Assembly: GCA_043822385.1 (NCBI GenBank)
Contig: JBDRBT010000021.1
Coordinates: 1 to 45,851 of the forward strand
Reading direction: 5' to 3'
Origin: JABWCK01 sp043822385
GTDB lineage: Archaea; Micrarchaeota; Micrarchaeia; Norongarragalinales; Norongarragalinaceae
DNA length: 45,851 bases
Part shown: positions 21,849 to 29,576 of the stretch, piece by piece
Numbering within the stretch: the stretch's first letter is position 1
How the letters are laid out: every line of letters begins with the position of its first letter
Program-made: the position numbers and the translations under genes
Notes under the pieces: model-generated
Databases searched by the model: none
What the model saw: the letters and a program-made list of their open reading frames with translations, nothing else
What the model was told of the DNA's origin: nothing

Positions 21849-22517
21849 ATGGAACTGCAAATAATATTCGGCGGAATAGTAATCTTATTCTTGCTTGCAG
21901 GCATTTGGTTTTTCTTGACTACTAAAAAAAAGACGCACAAACCCAGGGTAGCGCAAGAATTAACGGAAGTATACAACGACAAAACTAAAGCAAGGCTTTA
22001 CTTGGGTTTCTTCAGGTTTAATGGAAAAAATTATTCCTTCGACGTTCTATTAAAAAATAACGGGCTTGAAGAAATAAATGCAGGAATAAGCATTGACGGA
22101 GAAAGCCATTACTTGAAAAACATTCAACCTAATGAAACTAAAACAACTCAAATACTATTAGAAAAAAAGGAACTAACGCAAGTTGAATTAGCAATAAACA
22201 ACAGCGTAGTATTCAAGGAAAAAGTAGACTTCAAGAAAATAATTAATGAGTTAGAAGAACAAAACCAGGTTTCAGTAATAGAAGAAGAAAAACTAAAACC
22301 AAAACCAACCAGCGAACAAATAAGAACAATTGAGTTGAGTGAACGAAAACCAAAAACAGAAGACGACAAAAAATTATTAGAAATAGAGGAAGAAGAAAAA
22401 GAACTGGAAACTAGTTACTTGCACAGGGAAATAGACCGCGAAGTATACAACGAATTAGTTAAGGAACTACAGCGAGAAAAAATAAAATTAAAAGTAAAAA
22501 CAAGGAAAAAATCATAG
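21849..22517 (+). CDS. Hypothetical membrane-anchored coiled-coil protein
   Basis: 222 aa, no family recognised. One N-terminal membrane segment (residues 4-25), a positively charged stop-transfer stretch (TKKKTHKP), a small beta-rich domain (about 45-125: ARLYLGFFRFNGKNYSF, VLLKNNGLEEINAGI) that looks immunoglobulin-like, then a charged coiled coil to the end (about 130-222). The positive-inside pattern would place the beta domain and coil in the cytoplasm. It overlaps the convergent gap stop by 6 nt. Confidence 0.6.
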   Translation: MELQIIFGGIVILFLLAGIWFFLTTKKKTHKPRVAQELTEVYNDKTKARLYLGFFRFNGKNYSFDVLLKNNGLEEINAGISIDGESHYLKNIQPNETKTTQILLEKKELTQVELAINNSVVFKEKVDFKKIINELEEQNQVSVIEEEKLKPKPTSEQIRTIELSERKPKTEDDKKLLEIEEEEKELETSYLHREIDREVYNELVKELQREKIKLKVKTRKKS

Positions 22518-23516
22518 TTTCTTGCTTACTTCAATTGCTTGTTCTACTAAACGACAACTGTAACCCCACTCGTTATCGTACCAAGCAATTACTTTAATCA
22601 AGTCGCCGTCAACCACTTTAGTTAAAGGCAAGTCAACTATACAAGAATGACTATTTTTAATGAAGTCGCTTGAAACTAATTCTTGGTTGGTTACTCCTAA
22701 AACGTTTTTGTACAACTCGTTGCCAACTGCCTTCGAGAAAGCAGAATTAACTTCATCAACCGTAACTTTCCTTGAAAGCAAGGCAGTAATGTCACTCAAG
22801 GAAACTACTGGAACTGGAACCCTAATAGCCAAGCCGTCAAACTTTCCTTGCAAAGAAGGAATTACGTTAGTAGTAGTCTTAGCTGCGCCAGTACTAGTAG
22901 GCACGATGTTAGTAGCGGCGTTCCTAGCCCGCCTCAAGTCCTTGTGCGGGCCGTCTAACAAATTTTGGTCTCCAGTGTAAGCGTGAACAGTAGTCATGAA
23001 TGCTTTCCTAATTCCGAAAGAATCATTCAAAACTTGAATTACTGGCGCAATGCAGTTAGTAGTGCAAGACGCATTAGACAACACTAAATCAGAACTACTT
23101 GGTTCATTAACGCTAATCACGAAGTCGCTAATTCCTTCTCCTTTGCCTGGAGCAGACAAAATAACTCGTTTTGCTCCAGCCTTCAAGTGGGTTGAAGCTG
23201 TTTTCAAGTCCCTGAATCGTCCAGTGCACTCTAAAACAATATCTACACTCAATTCTCCCCAAGGTAGTTTGCTTGGATCAGGCTCTGAAAACACTCTATA
23301 CGCCTTTCCGTTAACCAGCAAGTGACTGTCGTCGAAAGAAACGCTAGCGTCGTACTCGCCGTAATTAGAATCGTGCTTCAGCAAGTTCGCTAAAGTCTTA
23401 GTATCCGTCAAGTCGTTTACTGCTGCAATCTCAATGCCTTTCTGCAGGCAAATCTTGAATACAGCGCGTCCAATCCTACCAAAACCGTTTATTGCAATCT
23501 TAACCATGCTTGACAT
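22512..23516 (-). CDS. gap: Glyceraldehyde-3-phosphate dehydrogenase, bacterial type
   Basis: 334 aa glycolytic enzyme, phosphorylating and NAD(P)-dependent. Bacterial/eukaryotic class I features: INGFGRIGR dinucleotide fold, active site SNASCTTNC with catalytic Cys, TTVHAYTGDQ, RRARNAATNIVPTSTGAAK, and the end WYDNEWGYSCRLV. Typical archaeal GAPDH is a different, distantly related type, so this gene points to bacterial transfer or a lineage that carries the bacterial form. The start is ATG at 23516; a second ATG three codons on (MVKIAING) is equally possible. Confidence 0.96.
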   Translation of the reverse strand: MSSMVKIAINGFGRIGRAVFKICLQKGIEIAAVNDLTDTKTLANLLKHDSNYGEYDASVSFDDSHLLVNGKAYRVFSEPDPSKLPWGELSVDIVLECTGRFRDLKTASTHLKAGAKRVILSAPGKGEGISDFVISVNEPSSSDLVLSNASCTTNCIAPVIQVLNDSFGIRKAFMTTVHAYTGDQNLLDGPHKDLRRARNAATNIVPTSTGAAKTTTNVIPSLQGKFDGLAIRVPVPVVSLSDITALLSRKVTVDEVNSAFSKAVGNELYKNVLGVTNQELVSSDFIKNSHSCIVDLPLTKVVDGDLIKVIAWYDNEWGYSCRLVEQAIEVSKKL

Positions 23517-23554
23517 TAAACAGAATAAGAATAAAAACTATTTCTCAAAAAAAA

Positions 23555-23770
23555 TTAACCAGAACCAGTGCCCATGCCTCTTAACGGAGAACCACTACCA
23601 GTTCCAGCGCCTTCACTCACAATTAAAGGAGAACCAACCCCAGAACCAGCGCCCATTACCAGCGAACCACTTCCAGTTCCTATGCCCATTACTGGTGCTC
23701 CAGAACCAGTTCCAGCTCCTAAAAACAAAGCAAAAACTAGTATTACACTAAAAAGAAAATACTTATTCAC
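23555..23770 (-). CDS. Short secreted Gly/Ser/Thr repeat protein
   Basis: 71 aa. Signal peptide MNKYFLFSVILVFALFLGAG, then only low-complexity sequence built from GTGSG units (GTGSGAPVMG, GTGSGSLVMG, GAGSGVGSPL, GTGSGSPLRG). It starts at GTG with GGTGAT upstream and shares the MNK signal start of other exported proteins here, which favours this strand over the overlapping Pro-rich frame on the other strand. Possibly a surface or secreted structural peptide, or a fragment of a larger gene. Function unknown. Confidence 0.5.
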   Translation of the reverse strand: MNKYFLFSVILVFALFLGAGTGSGAPVMGIGTGSGSLVMGAGSGVGSPLIVSEGAGTGSGSPLRGMGTGSG

Positions 23771-23854
23771 AACATCACCATATTCATTACTAATAACACC
23801 TATAAAAACAAAACCGCTAAAATTAAATACTTAAAACAGCAGGATACAAAAGGG

Positions 23855-24001
23855 ATGGATAACGTAGCAATCGCAGGGATAATCGCTTTATTTCTAATCG
23901 TAGCCATGGGCATAATAAGTGAAATAAACGCGGCAATCTTCTTGATGGGATTGCTAGTTTTACTGAAAATGCCGTTCAACCCGTTTAGTAATCCTTACTA
24001 A
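23855..24001 (+). CDS. 48-aa small membrane protein
   Basis: MDNVAIAGIIALFLIVAMG, then about ten polar/small residues and a second hydrophobic segment (IFLMGLLVLLKMPF), ending NPFSNPY. Two membrane helices are predicted. TTAAATACTTAAA lies about 25 nt upstream as a TATA box, so the mRNA would be nearly leaderless. It ends by sharing CTAA with the stop of the convergent antiporter. Small size makes it easy to miss, but the promoter, hydrophobic pattern and exact stop overlap support it. Function unknown. Confidence 0.6.
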   Translation: MDNVAIAGIIALFLIVAMGIISEINAAIFLMGLLVLLKMPFNPFSNPY

Positions 24002-25245
24002 CTCTTTTTAGTTGAAATTATTTTCGGCTTGCCAGCAGGCTGTGGAGTTTCTTCTTTTGTTTCAACCCTGCCTGTTGAATAAGAAGCGTAAGTACTCAAG
24101 AAAGCAGTTAGAATAATTACTAAGAAAACTATTTCAGAAAAAGAAGGAATTACTATCGGCGGGTTTTGGTTTAAAGGAAGGAAAGCTAGTACTGCAGCAG
24201 CTAATCCACGGCTCATCATGAATGAAATCAAATTCTTTGAAGTAGCAATAGCCTTGTTGAAGAAAGACAATAAAGTAGTAACCAAAAATCTTGCAAGCAC
24301 TAGAACGAAAACAATTCCTAACGCAATCCCAATAGCGCCTAACTCGAGTACTGAAGGACTAATAATCAAACCAAGGAAAACAAAAAAGAAGGTAGTAACA
24401 AAAAAAGTAATCTCGGTTTGAGTTGACTTGATAGTGTGCTCTAACTTGTAATCACTACCCATTTTAAGCAAGTTAGCAATCAAAGTTGAATTACCTAACA
24501 CTAAACTAAAAATAAGCACGCCAATAGCACCGCTTCCGCCAAGCAATTCAACAACACTATACAAAACTAGTAAAACGGCTAAAGTAAGCATGTAACCGAG
24601 AGACTTTCCGTAAAAACTATGCAAAATTCGTATCCAGAAAACACCAAACAAGAAACCAAACAAAATAGCCGTAGTAAAGGTTGCGGTTAAAGTCTGTACT
24701 ACCTGATCTAATTCAAAAGAACTAGTATTTATTATGTTGATTAAAACTAAAGCAGTTACAATGCACAACACGTCCGTAACAACAGACTCTAAACTAAGCA
24801 TTATCGATACTTCCTGAGAAACTTTAAGCTTGCTTATTACTGGAATTACTACGCTCGAGCTAGTGCCGCCAATAACCGCAGCCATTAACAAAGCATGAAA
24901 GAAATTCCAACCAAAAACAAAGTAAAGCAAGCCAGTAGTAAACGCAGCTGAAAGAATAAACACTAGTAAAGTAAACAAAGCTGAAGACGGAACTTCAGAT
25001 AATACCTTAGTTATATTCAAGTCCAAGCCAGCATCAAACAAAATAATAATTAAAGCCAGAGTACCCACCAGAGAAGACAAGGGAATGAAAAGCTCTGGCG
25101 GAACCACGTTGAAAACAGGCCCAATCAAGATTCCGGTAAGCATTAAAATCAAGTAGCCGGGAATGCGCGTTTCCTTGAAGAACAAGTCTGAAACGAAGCC
25201 TAAAAGCAAAACAGCGCCCACTAAAAGAAAAACTTCTAAAACCAT
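23998..25245 (-). CDS. Cation:proton antiporter (CPA2/NhaP-like)
   Basis: 415-aa membrane protein with about 12 segments. Features of the CPA antiporter core: LILMLTGILIGPVFNVVPPE, ALIIILFDAGLDLNITKV, LLMAAVIGGTSSSVVIPVI, a MLSLESVVTDVLCIVTALV ion-site helix, TFFFVFLGLIISP and FMMSRGLAAAVLAFLP. The family exchanges Na+ or K+ for H+. A Lys-rich tail follows the last segment. It is the second exchanger of this class in the window but only distantly similar to the first. A 36-nt gap separates it from the CaCA exchanger upstream on the same strand, so ion-transport genes are grouped. Confidence 0.9.
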   Translation of the reverse strand: MVLEVFLLVGAVLLLGFVSDLFFKETRIPGYLILMLTGILIGPVFNVVPPELFIPLSSLVGTLALIIILFDAGLDLNITKVLSEVPSSALFTLLVFILSAAFTTGLLYFVFGWNFFHALLMAAVIGGTSSSVVIPVISKLKVSQEVSIMLSLESVVTDVLCIVTALVLINIINTSSFELDQVVQTLTATFTTAILFGFLFGVFWIRILHSFYGKSLGYMLTLAVLLVLYSVVELLGGSGAIGVLIFSLVLGNSTLIANLLKMGSDYKLEHTIKSTQTEITFFVTTFFFVFLGLIISPSVLELGAIGIALGIVFVLVLARFLVTTLLSFFNKAIATSKNLISFMMSRGLAAAVLAFLPLNQNPPIVIPSFSEIVFLVIILTAFLSTYASYSTGRVETKEETPQPAGKPKIISTKKS

Positions 25246-25281
25246 GTCAATACCTTAAACACGTTAAAGCATAAAAACATT

Positions 25282-26226
25282 TCAAAAGCCTTGCACCCAA
25301 AAGCCAACAAGCAAGAACAAAGAATAAACAAACAACAACACTACTCCGTCGCTCTTTCTAAGTGATTTATTGAAATACAAAATTGAAAACAACAAGGAAT
25401 AAATAATCAAGCAGAACGCAAGCAAAACGAATAAAGTAATTTTACTCGCTGCAACCGGAGCAAACAACGCAGCTACACCTAAAACCAGCGTTAAATTAGT
25501 TACTGACGCGCCAAGCAAGTTACCTAAAGCAAGCCTAATCCGGTGTTTCCTGCAAGCAGTTAAAGCAACAGTTAATTCAGGCAAGGAAGTTCCTAAAGCA
25601 ATTGCAGTAGCTCCAATAAACGACTTTGAGAAACCAATCAAACCCGCTAATTCAACTGAAGTTTTAATCACTAAGTCAGCACTCAACAAAAGTATTCCCA
25701 AGAAAAAAAGGAATGAAAAACAAGCCCAAACTACTTCAGACAAAAACACTTCGTACTTTAATTTTTTAGTGAAAGCTTCCCGCCTAGTTAAAACAAAAAC
25801 AGATAAACCCAAAAACAAGGCTAGTAAGACTAAACCAAACAACCCGCTAGGTACAACAAAAAACAAGCTAAATGAAATCAAAGCAGCAATACCTAAGAAA
25901 AACAATAAGCTGAAACGCTCTGCTTTCTTCAAGGTAATAGCAGTAGTGAAAACAACTATGCCTAAAATCAAACTTAAATTAGCAATATTAGAACCCAACA
26001 CGTTACCTAAAACAAGTCCCGGCTCTCCTTCAATAGACGCAATAATTGAAACAAAGAGTTCAGGAAGAGTAGTAGCGATTGACACTAAAAAAAAGCCTAT
26101 AACTAAATCACTAGCCTTCAAAAAACGAGCTATAATAAGCGCATCATCAATAAGCCGTTCTGAACTCTTAACTAACAACACTAAGCCAGTTGCTAAAACA
26201 AACAAAGTTGAAAATAAAAACAGCAT
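25282..26226 (-). CDS. Sodium/calcium exchanger family protein (CaCA, YrbG-like)
   Basis: 314 aa with ten membrane segments in two inverted halves. Each half carries the alpha repeat: ATTLPELFVSIIASIEG...LVLGNVLGSNIANL in the first, GTSLPELTVALTAC...LALGNLLGASVTNLTLVLG in the second; the Glu in LPE of each is the ion ligand. It exchanges Ca2+ (or another divalent) against Na+ or H+. Length fits the prokaryotic CaCA type. An ATG start. The preceding gene, a winged-helix/DUF192 fusion, is 34 nt upstream on the same strand. Confidence 0.93.
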   Translation of the reverse strand: MLFLFSTLFVLATGLVLLVKSSERLIDDALIIARFLKASDLVIGFFLVSIATTLPELFVSIIASIEGEPGLVLGNVLGSNIANLSLILGIVVFTTAITLKKAERFSLLFFLGIAALISFSLFFVVPSGLFGLVLLALFLGLSVFVLTRREAFTKKLKYEVFLSEVVWACFSFLFFLGILLLSADLVIKTSVELAGLIGFSKSFIGATAIALGTSLPELTVALTACRKHRIRLALGNLLGASVTNLTLVLGVAALFAPVAASKITLFVLLAFCLIIYSLLFSILYFNKSLRKSDGVVLLFVYSLFLLVGFWVQGF

Positions 26227-26260
26227 TAAAGAAAAAAGAAAGCTGACTTAAAAAAAGTTG

Positions 26261-27106
26261 TTAATTAAACTTGTTTAAATCAGAAACAACCGCGCCCTTA
26301 ACTAACCCGTATTGTTCAGCAAAACCAGCGTTTGTTTCCAAAACAAAGGAAAAATCTTCACTAGAAACAATTAACGGGCAGTAAGAATTCAAGCAAGGCT
26401 GCGCATTGAATTCAGCATCAACAACCATGTACTCGTCATTCAAAAACACTAAGTCTAAAGGAAGCAATACGTCCCGCATCCAGAAACTCTGTTTGGAAGG
26501 CGCGTTGAATAAGAAAAGCATTCCGCAATTACTGCATAATTCATTACGGTTAGACAAACCCGCATTTTTTTCTGCAGGAGAAACAGCTAGCTCTAAACTA
26601 AGCATGGTTCCATCAGGTAAAGACAATGACTCTAAGTAAGCAGAATTCTTTTGGTTTGATTCAGCAATCAAAATACTCTGAAAATCAGTTAAAGCACCAC
26701 TACCAACCGCGCGGTCAAAAACAGGCGGCGTCATTACTGCAGATGAAGCAATTGGAATACTTAATTGAGTAAAAATGAAAGCGCCTAAAACAACCGCAAA
26801 TAAAGCTAAAACACTTAAAACAACTAAAAACGCTTTTCTACCTGGACTAACAATGTTTAATCCTTTTTCAGTTAACTCATAGTAAACCCACTTGCGGTGG
26901 CTCTCTACTCGAGAAACCAATCCTGCTTTCTCCATTGTAGCTAAGTGAGTGGAAACCGCTTGAACACTAATTTCTAAATCAGTGGAAAGCTCGCTTGCAG
27001 TCATCTTTCTCTCGTTAAGCTTTTTCAAAATACTAACCCGAGTATCAGAAGACAAAGCCTTGAACGACTCCGCGTCTAAAACAATTTTAGCGTTACTTTC
27101 ATCCAT
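26261..27106 (-). CDS. Winged-helix - membrane segment - DUF192 fusion protein
   Basis: 281 aa. Residues 1-85 are an ArsR-like winged helix (ALSSDTRVSILKKLNERKM, a QAVSTHLATMEKAGLV recognition helix, KWVYYELTEKG wing). Residues 92-113 form one membrane helix. Residues 160-275 are a DUF192 domain: LELAVSPAEKNAGLSNR, GMLFLF, SFWMRDVLLPLDLVFLN and a final AGFAEQYGLVKG. The DNA-binding part would be cytoplasmic and DUF192 outside. DUF192 is normally a free secreted domain. Four cysteines (191, 194, 238, 243) sit in the DUF192 region as CxxC and CxxxxC pairs. The design is that of a one-component transmembrane regulator. Target genes may be the neighbouring exchangers. Confidence 0.85.
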   Translation of the reverse strand: MDESNAKIVLDAESFKALSSDTRVSILKKLNERKMTASELSTDLEISVQAVSTHLATMEKAGLVSRVESHRKWVYYELTEKGLNIVSPGRKAFLVVLSVLALFAVVLGAFIFTQLSIPIASSAVMTPPVFDRAVGSGALTDFQSILIAESNQKNSAYLESLSLPDGTMLSLELAVSPAEKNAGLSNRNELCSNCGMLFLFNAPSKQSFWMRDVLLPLDLVFLNDEYMVVDAEFNAQPCLNSYCPLIVSSEDFSFVLETNAGFAEQYGLVKGAVVSDLNKFN

Positions 27107-27197
27107 TTCATAAACAATTCAAAAAACAGCTAATAAAAACACTAGCTTTTGCTCAACAAAAACCCTTAACTAGCAAAAAACAATTAATGAATTAAAA

Positions 27198-27749
27198 ATG
27201 AATAAGCAATTACTATTTTTCTTGTTGTGTGCGTCACTATTAACCGCACAACAATTTGATAACTGCCCAGGCGTATACAACCCAGACCAAGCTGATACTG
27301 ACGGCGACGGCATAGGCGATGCATGCGATACTACTCCTTACGGAGACAACGGCGAATTCACTCCCACAGCCACGCCAACTCCAACAATAACGCCAACGCC
27401 TAATCCTTCTTCAAACCCTGATGCAACGCCCTCTTTAAATCCTTCTGAAAACCCGAATGCAACTCCCTCCTCAAACCCTGATGGAAGCCCAATTAATATT
27501 CCTACAATCAACCCTAATGAAAACCCTAACGCAACTCCGACGCAAGAAGAACCAACCGCAACACCCTTAAGTCCGGGGGAAAACATTACTCCCAGCCCTG
27601 AAAACCCCACGCCTCAGCAAGAACAAACAACAAACCAAAAAATTCAACAATACAGTGAAGAATTAAGCGAAAACTCGTTTTTTTCACTTTTCGTGTTGGC
27701 ACTAATTTTAATTGCAGCAATAATATTAATCAGGAAAAAATTCGGTTAA
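27198..27749 (+). CDS. Surface protein with one thrombospondin type 3 (calcium) repeat and Pro/Thr stalk
   Basis: 183 aa. Signal peptide (MNKQLLFFLLCASLLTAQ), one TSP3-type Ca2+-binding repeat (DNCPGVYNPDQADTDGDGIGDACD, key positions Cys-Asn-Pro-Asp and DTDGDGIGD), then about 110 residues of Pro/Thr/Asn-rich spacer with NPSSNPDATP-like units, and a C-terminal membrane segment (about 160-178) with a basic tail (IRKKFG). It is thus a stalked, membrane-anchored protein exposing a small Ca2+ module. Asn/Ser/Thr sequons may be glycosylated. Stop overlaps that of nucS in TTAA. Confidence 0.78.
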   Translation: MNKQLLFFLLCASLLTAQQFDNCPGVYNPDQADTDGDGIGDACDTTPYGDNGEFTPTATPTPTITPTPNPSSNPDATPSLNPSENPNATPSSNPDGSPINIPTINPNENPNATPTQEEPTATPLSPGENITPSPENPTPQQEQTTNQKIQQYSEELSENSFFSLFVLALILIAAIILIRKKFG

Positions 27750-28501
27750 AAATCAAGCAATTCTTTTTGCTTCCGCTGCAAGCCTTTTATTCGAGAAGAA
27801 GGATTTGAAACTTCGTAATCCAGCTTAAAGTACTCGAAACCATCGTTGTACAGCATTTTCAAAGCATTCTCAGTAATGTTAGGAGAACAAAGAATTCCTC
27901 GCACTCTCTTGCCTTTGCGTTTCTGAAGTTCTTCCACATATCTTTTCAGTTGAGTAACTGAATCCAAACCCGCATTCCTGCGTTTTAATTCAATTACAAC
28001 TAAATTTCCTGCAGAATCAGTAGCTAAAATATCAACACTCCCTTTAAGCGAGGAAGACTCATTCTTCAAGGGAGTCAAACCAGGTTCAATCAAATGCAAG
28101 TCCTTCATTAATTCCTGCGCTAATTGTTTTTCAGAACCAAACAACTTCAACGACTCGTCATCACTCATTGGGAAAGAGTCAACAAAAAAAACTTTAGAGA
28201 AACTAACTTCAATGTGTTCAGCAACTGGCTTCAATCTCTCTGACTTAACTAACAAGCAACAATCATTCAATTCAACGCTAGTTTTAGAACCAGGACCCTG
28301 GTAATTAATAGCCGCCATCTTGCTTTTCTGGTGAACGAGGAACGTGCCGTCAGGCTTTATTACAAGCAACCGGTCGCCTTCACTGAGTTTTGAAGCAGCC
28401 CTGCCGGAATACTTTACTAGGCATTTGCCAAGAACTAAAACTAGTTCACTAGAGTCAAGACCGCGTTTTATTCCTGCAAGCGCTTCATTGAGTGAAATCA
28501 T
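27746..28501 (-). CDS. nucS: Endonuclease NucS (mismatch/branched-DNA nuclease)
   Basis: About 251 aa. The N-terminal beta-domain (YSGRAASKLSEGDRLLVIKPDGTFLVHQ, NYQGPGSK) binds DNA and the C-terminal RecB-like nuclease domain has its active-site motifs GSVDILATD, VVIELKRR (ExK), and QLKRYVEEL. NucS/EndoMS cuts mismatched or flap DNA together with PCNA in archaea and actinobacteria. The QRKQKELLDF tail lies where the PCNA-interacting peptide usually is. ATG at 28501 (MISLNEAL) is preferred; a TTG at 28525 would add eight residues. It is divergent from the GPT gene with a 46-bp gap. Confidence 0.93.
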   Translation of the reverse strand: MISLNEALAGIKRGLDSSELVLVLGKCLVKYSGRAASKLSEGDRLLVIKPDGTFLVHQKSKMAAINYQGPGSKTSVELNDCCLLVKSERLKPVAEHIEVSFSKVFFVDSFPMSDDESLKLFGSEKQLAQELMKDLHLIEPGLTPLKNESSSLKGSVDILATDSAGNLVVIELKRRNAGLDSVTQLKRYVEELQKRKGKRVRGILCSPNITENALKMLYNDGFEYFKLDYEVSNPSSRIKGLQRKQKELLDF

Positions 28502-28547
28502 AGCAATAAAAATACTTTCATGCAATTAAATTAATTGTTGTTTGAAC

Positions 28548-29576
28548 ATGATTTGGCTGTTACTCGCTTCAATGCTCTTGACTTTCTTGATTACGCTATT
28601 CATTACTCCTTACTTCATGCGTTTCTTTTTGAATACTAGCGTAATTGCAATAGACCAACAAAAACAAAACAAACCAGTAGTACCTACTTCAGGCGGAATG
28701 CCGGTTGTGTTTTCGTTCTTCATTGGAATGTTGTTGTGCGTTGCAATAAACACATTCTGGTTAAAGGAAAACCTTGACTTAATTCAAATAATTGCCGCAT
28801 TGCTCTCAATATTCGCTATTTCCCTCATGGGTTTTTTTGACGACTTATACGTAAAGAAATTCTTGAACAAAAATGCTTCAGACGCAATTGAATACAGAGT
28901 TGGATTAAAACAATGGATGAAACCCTTGCTCACGCTATTCGCTGCAGTTCCGTTAATGGCAGTAAACGCTGGAGTAAACAGCATGGTGTTCCCGTTCATC
29001 GGCGTAATTGACTTGGGACTCTTATACCCTTTACTCTTGCTGCCAATAGCAATTGTTGCAGTATCAAACGCTACCAACATGCTCGCGGGAATAAACGGCT
29101 TGGAATCAGGAATGATGATTATAGCTGCTTCAGCTTTAGGAGTATGGGCGTTAATGAACGGCAGAACTGAAGGCGCAATAATCGCCTTCGTAGGTGTTGC
29201 TTCACTCTTAGCTTTCTTGAAATTCAATTGGTCTCCAGCTAAAATGCTTCCAGGCGATTCCCTCACTTACTTTTCAGGCGCAATGTTCGCTTCAGCAGTA
29301 ATAATTGGAAACGTAGAAAAGTTTGGTTTAGTTTTATTTACTCCGTGGATTATCGAGTTCTTCTTGAAACTGCGGGGAGGATTCAAGAAACGTTCTTACG
29401 GAGACTTGCAAGCAGGAGGATGGATTAAAACTCCTTACAAAAAAATTTATTCCTTAACTCACGTAGCAATGAAATTATTAGGAAGAAAAGCAACAGAAAG
29501 AAACATTTCACTACTTTTAATTAGCTTTGAATTACTGGTAGTCGCAATTGCCTTCCTTACAGTGAAACCAATTTAA
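28548..29576 (+). CDS. UDP-GlcNAc-1-phosphate transferase, GPT/AglH-like (GT4)
   Basis: 342-aa integral membrane enzyme of the MraY/WecA/DPAGT1 superfamily that transfers GlcNAc-1-P or a similar sugar phosphate to dolichyl/polyprenyl phosphate, the first step of lipid-linked glycan assembly. Visible motifs: SGGMPVVFSFFIG, GFFDDLY (Mg2+ site), NATNMLAGINGLESGM, and MLPGDSLTYFSGA. About 10-11 membrane segments. ATG at 28548 preferred; a TTG two codons before is possible. Neighbour genes aglB and the glycosyltransferases confirm the N-glycosylation context. The exact sugar is unknown. Confidence 0.9.
   Translation: MIWLLLASMLLTFLITLFITPYFMRFFLNTSVIAIDQQKQNKPVVPTSGGMPVVFSFFIGMLLCVAINTFWLKENLDLIQIIAALLSIFAISLMGFFDDLYVKKFLNKNASDAIEYRVGLKQWMKPLLTLFAAVPLMAVNAGVNSMVFPFIGVIDLGLLYPLLLLPIAIVAVSNATNMLAGINGLESGMMIIAASALGVWALMNGRTEGAIIAFVGVASLLAFLKFNWSPAKMLPGDSLTYFSGAMFASAVIIGNVEKFGLVLFTPWIIEFFLKLRGGFKKRSYGDLQAGGWIKTPYKKIYSLTHVAMKLLGRKATERNISLLLISFELLVVAIAFLTVKPI

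Noticed and set aside
23568..23834. 88-aa Pro-rich plus-strand frame opposite the GTGSG protein
   Set aside because: It is the mirror of repeated codons. The minus-strand frame has a signal peptide and a ribosome binding site, so it was preferred.
27400..27600. Short tandem DNA repeat
   Set aside because: The repetition is the coding of a Pro/Thr/Asn-rich stalk with varying codons, not a separate DNA element.
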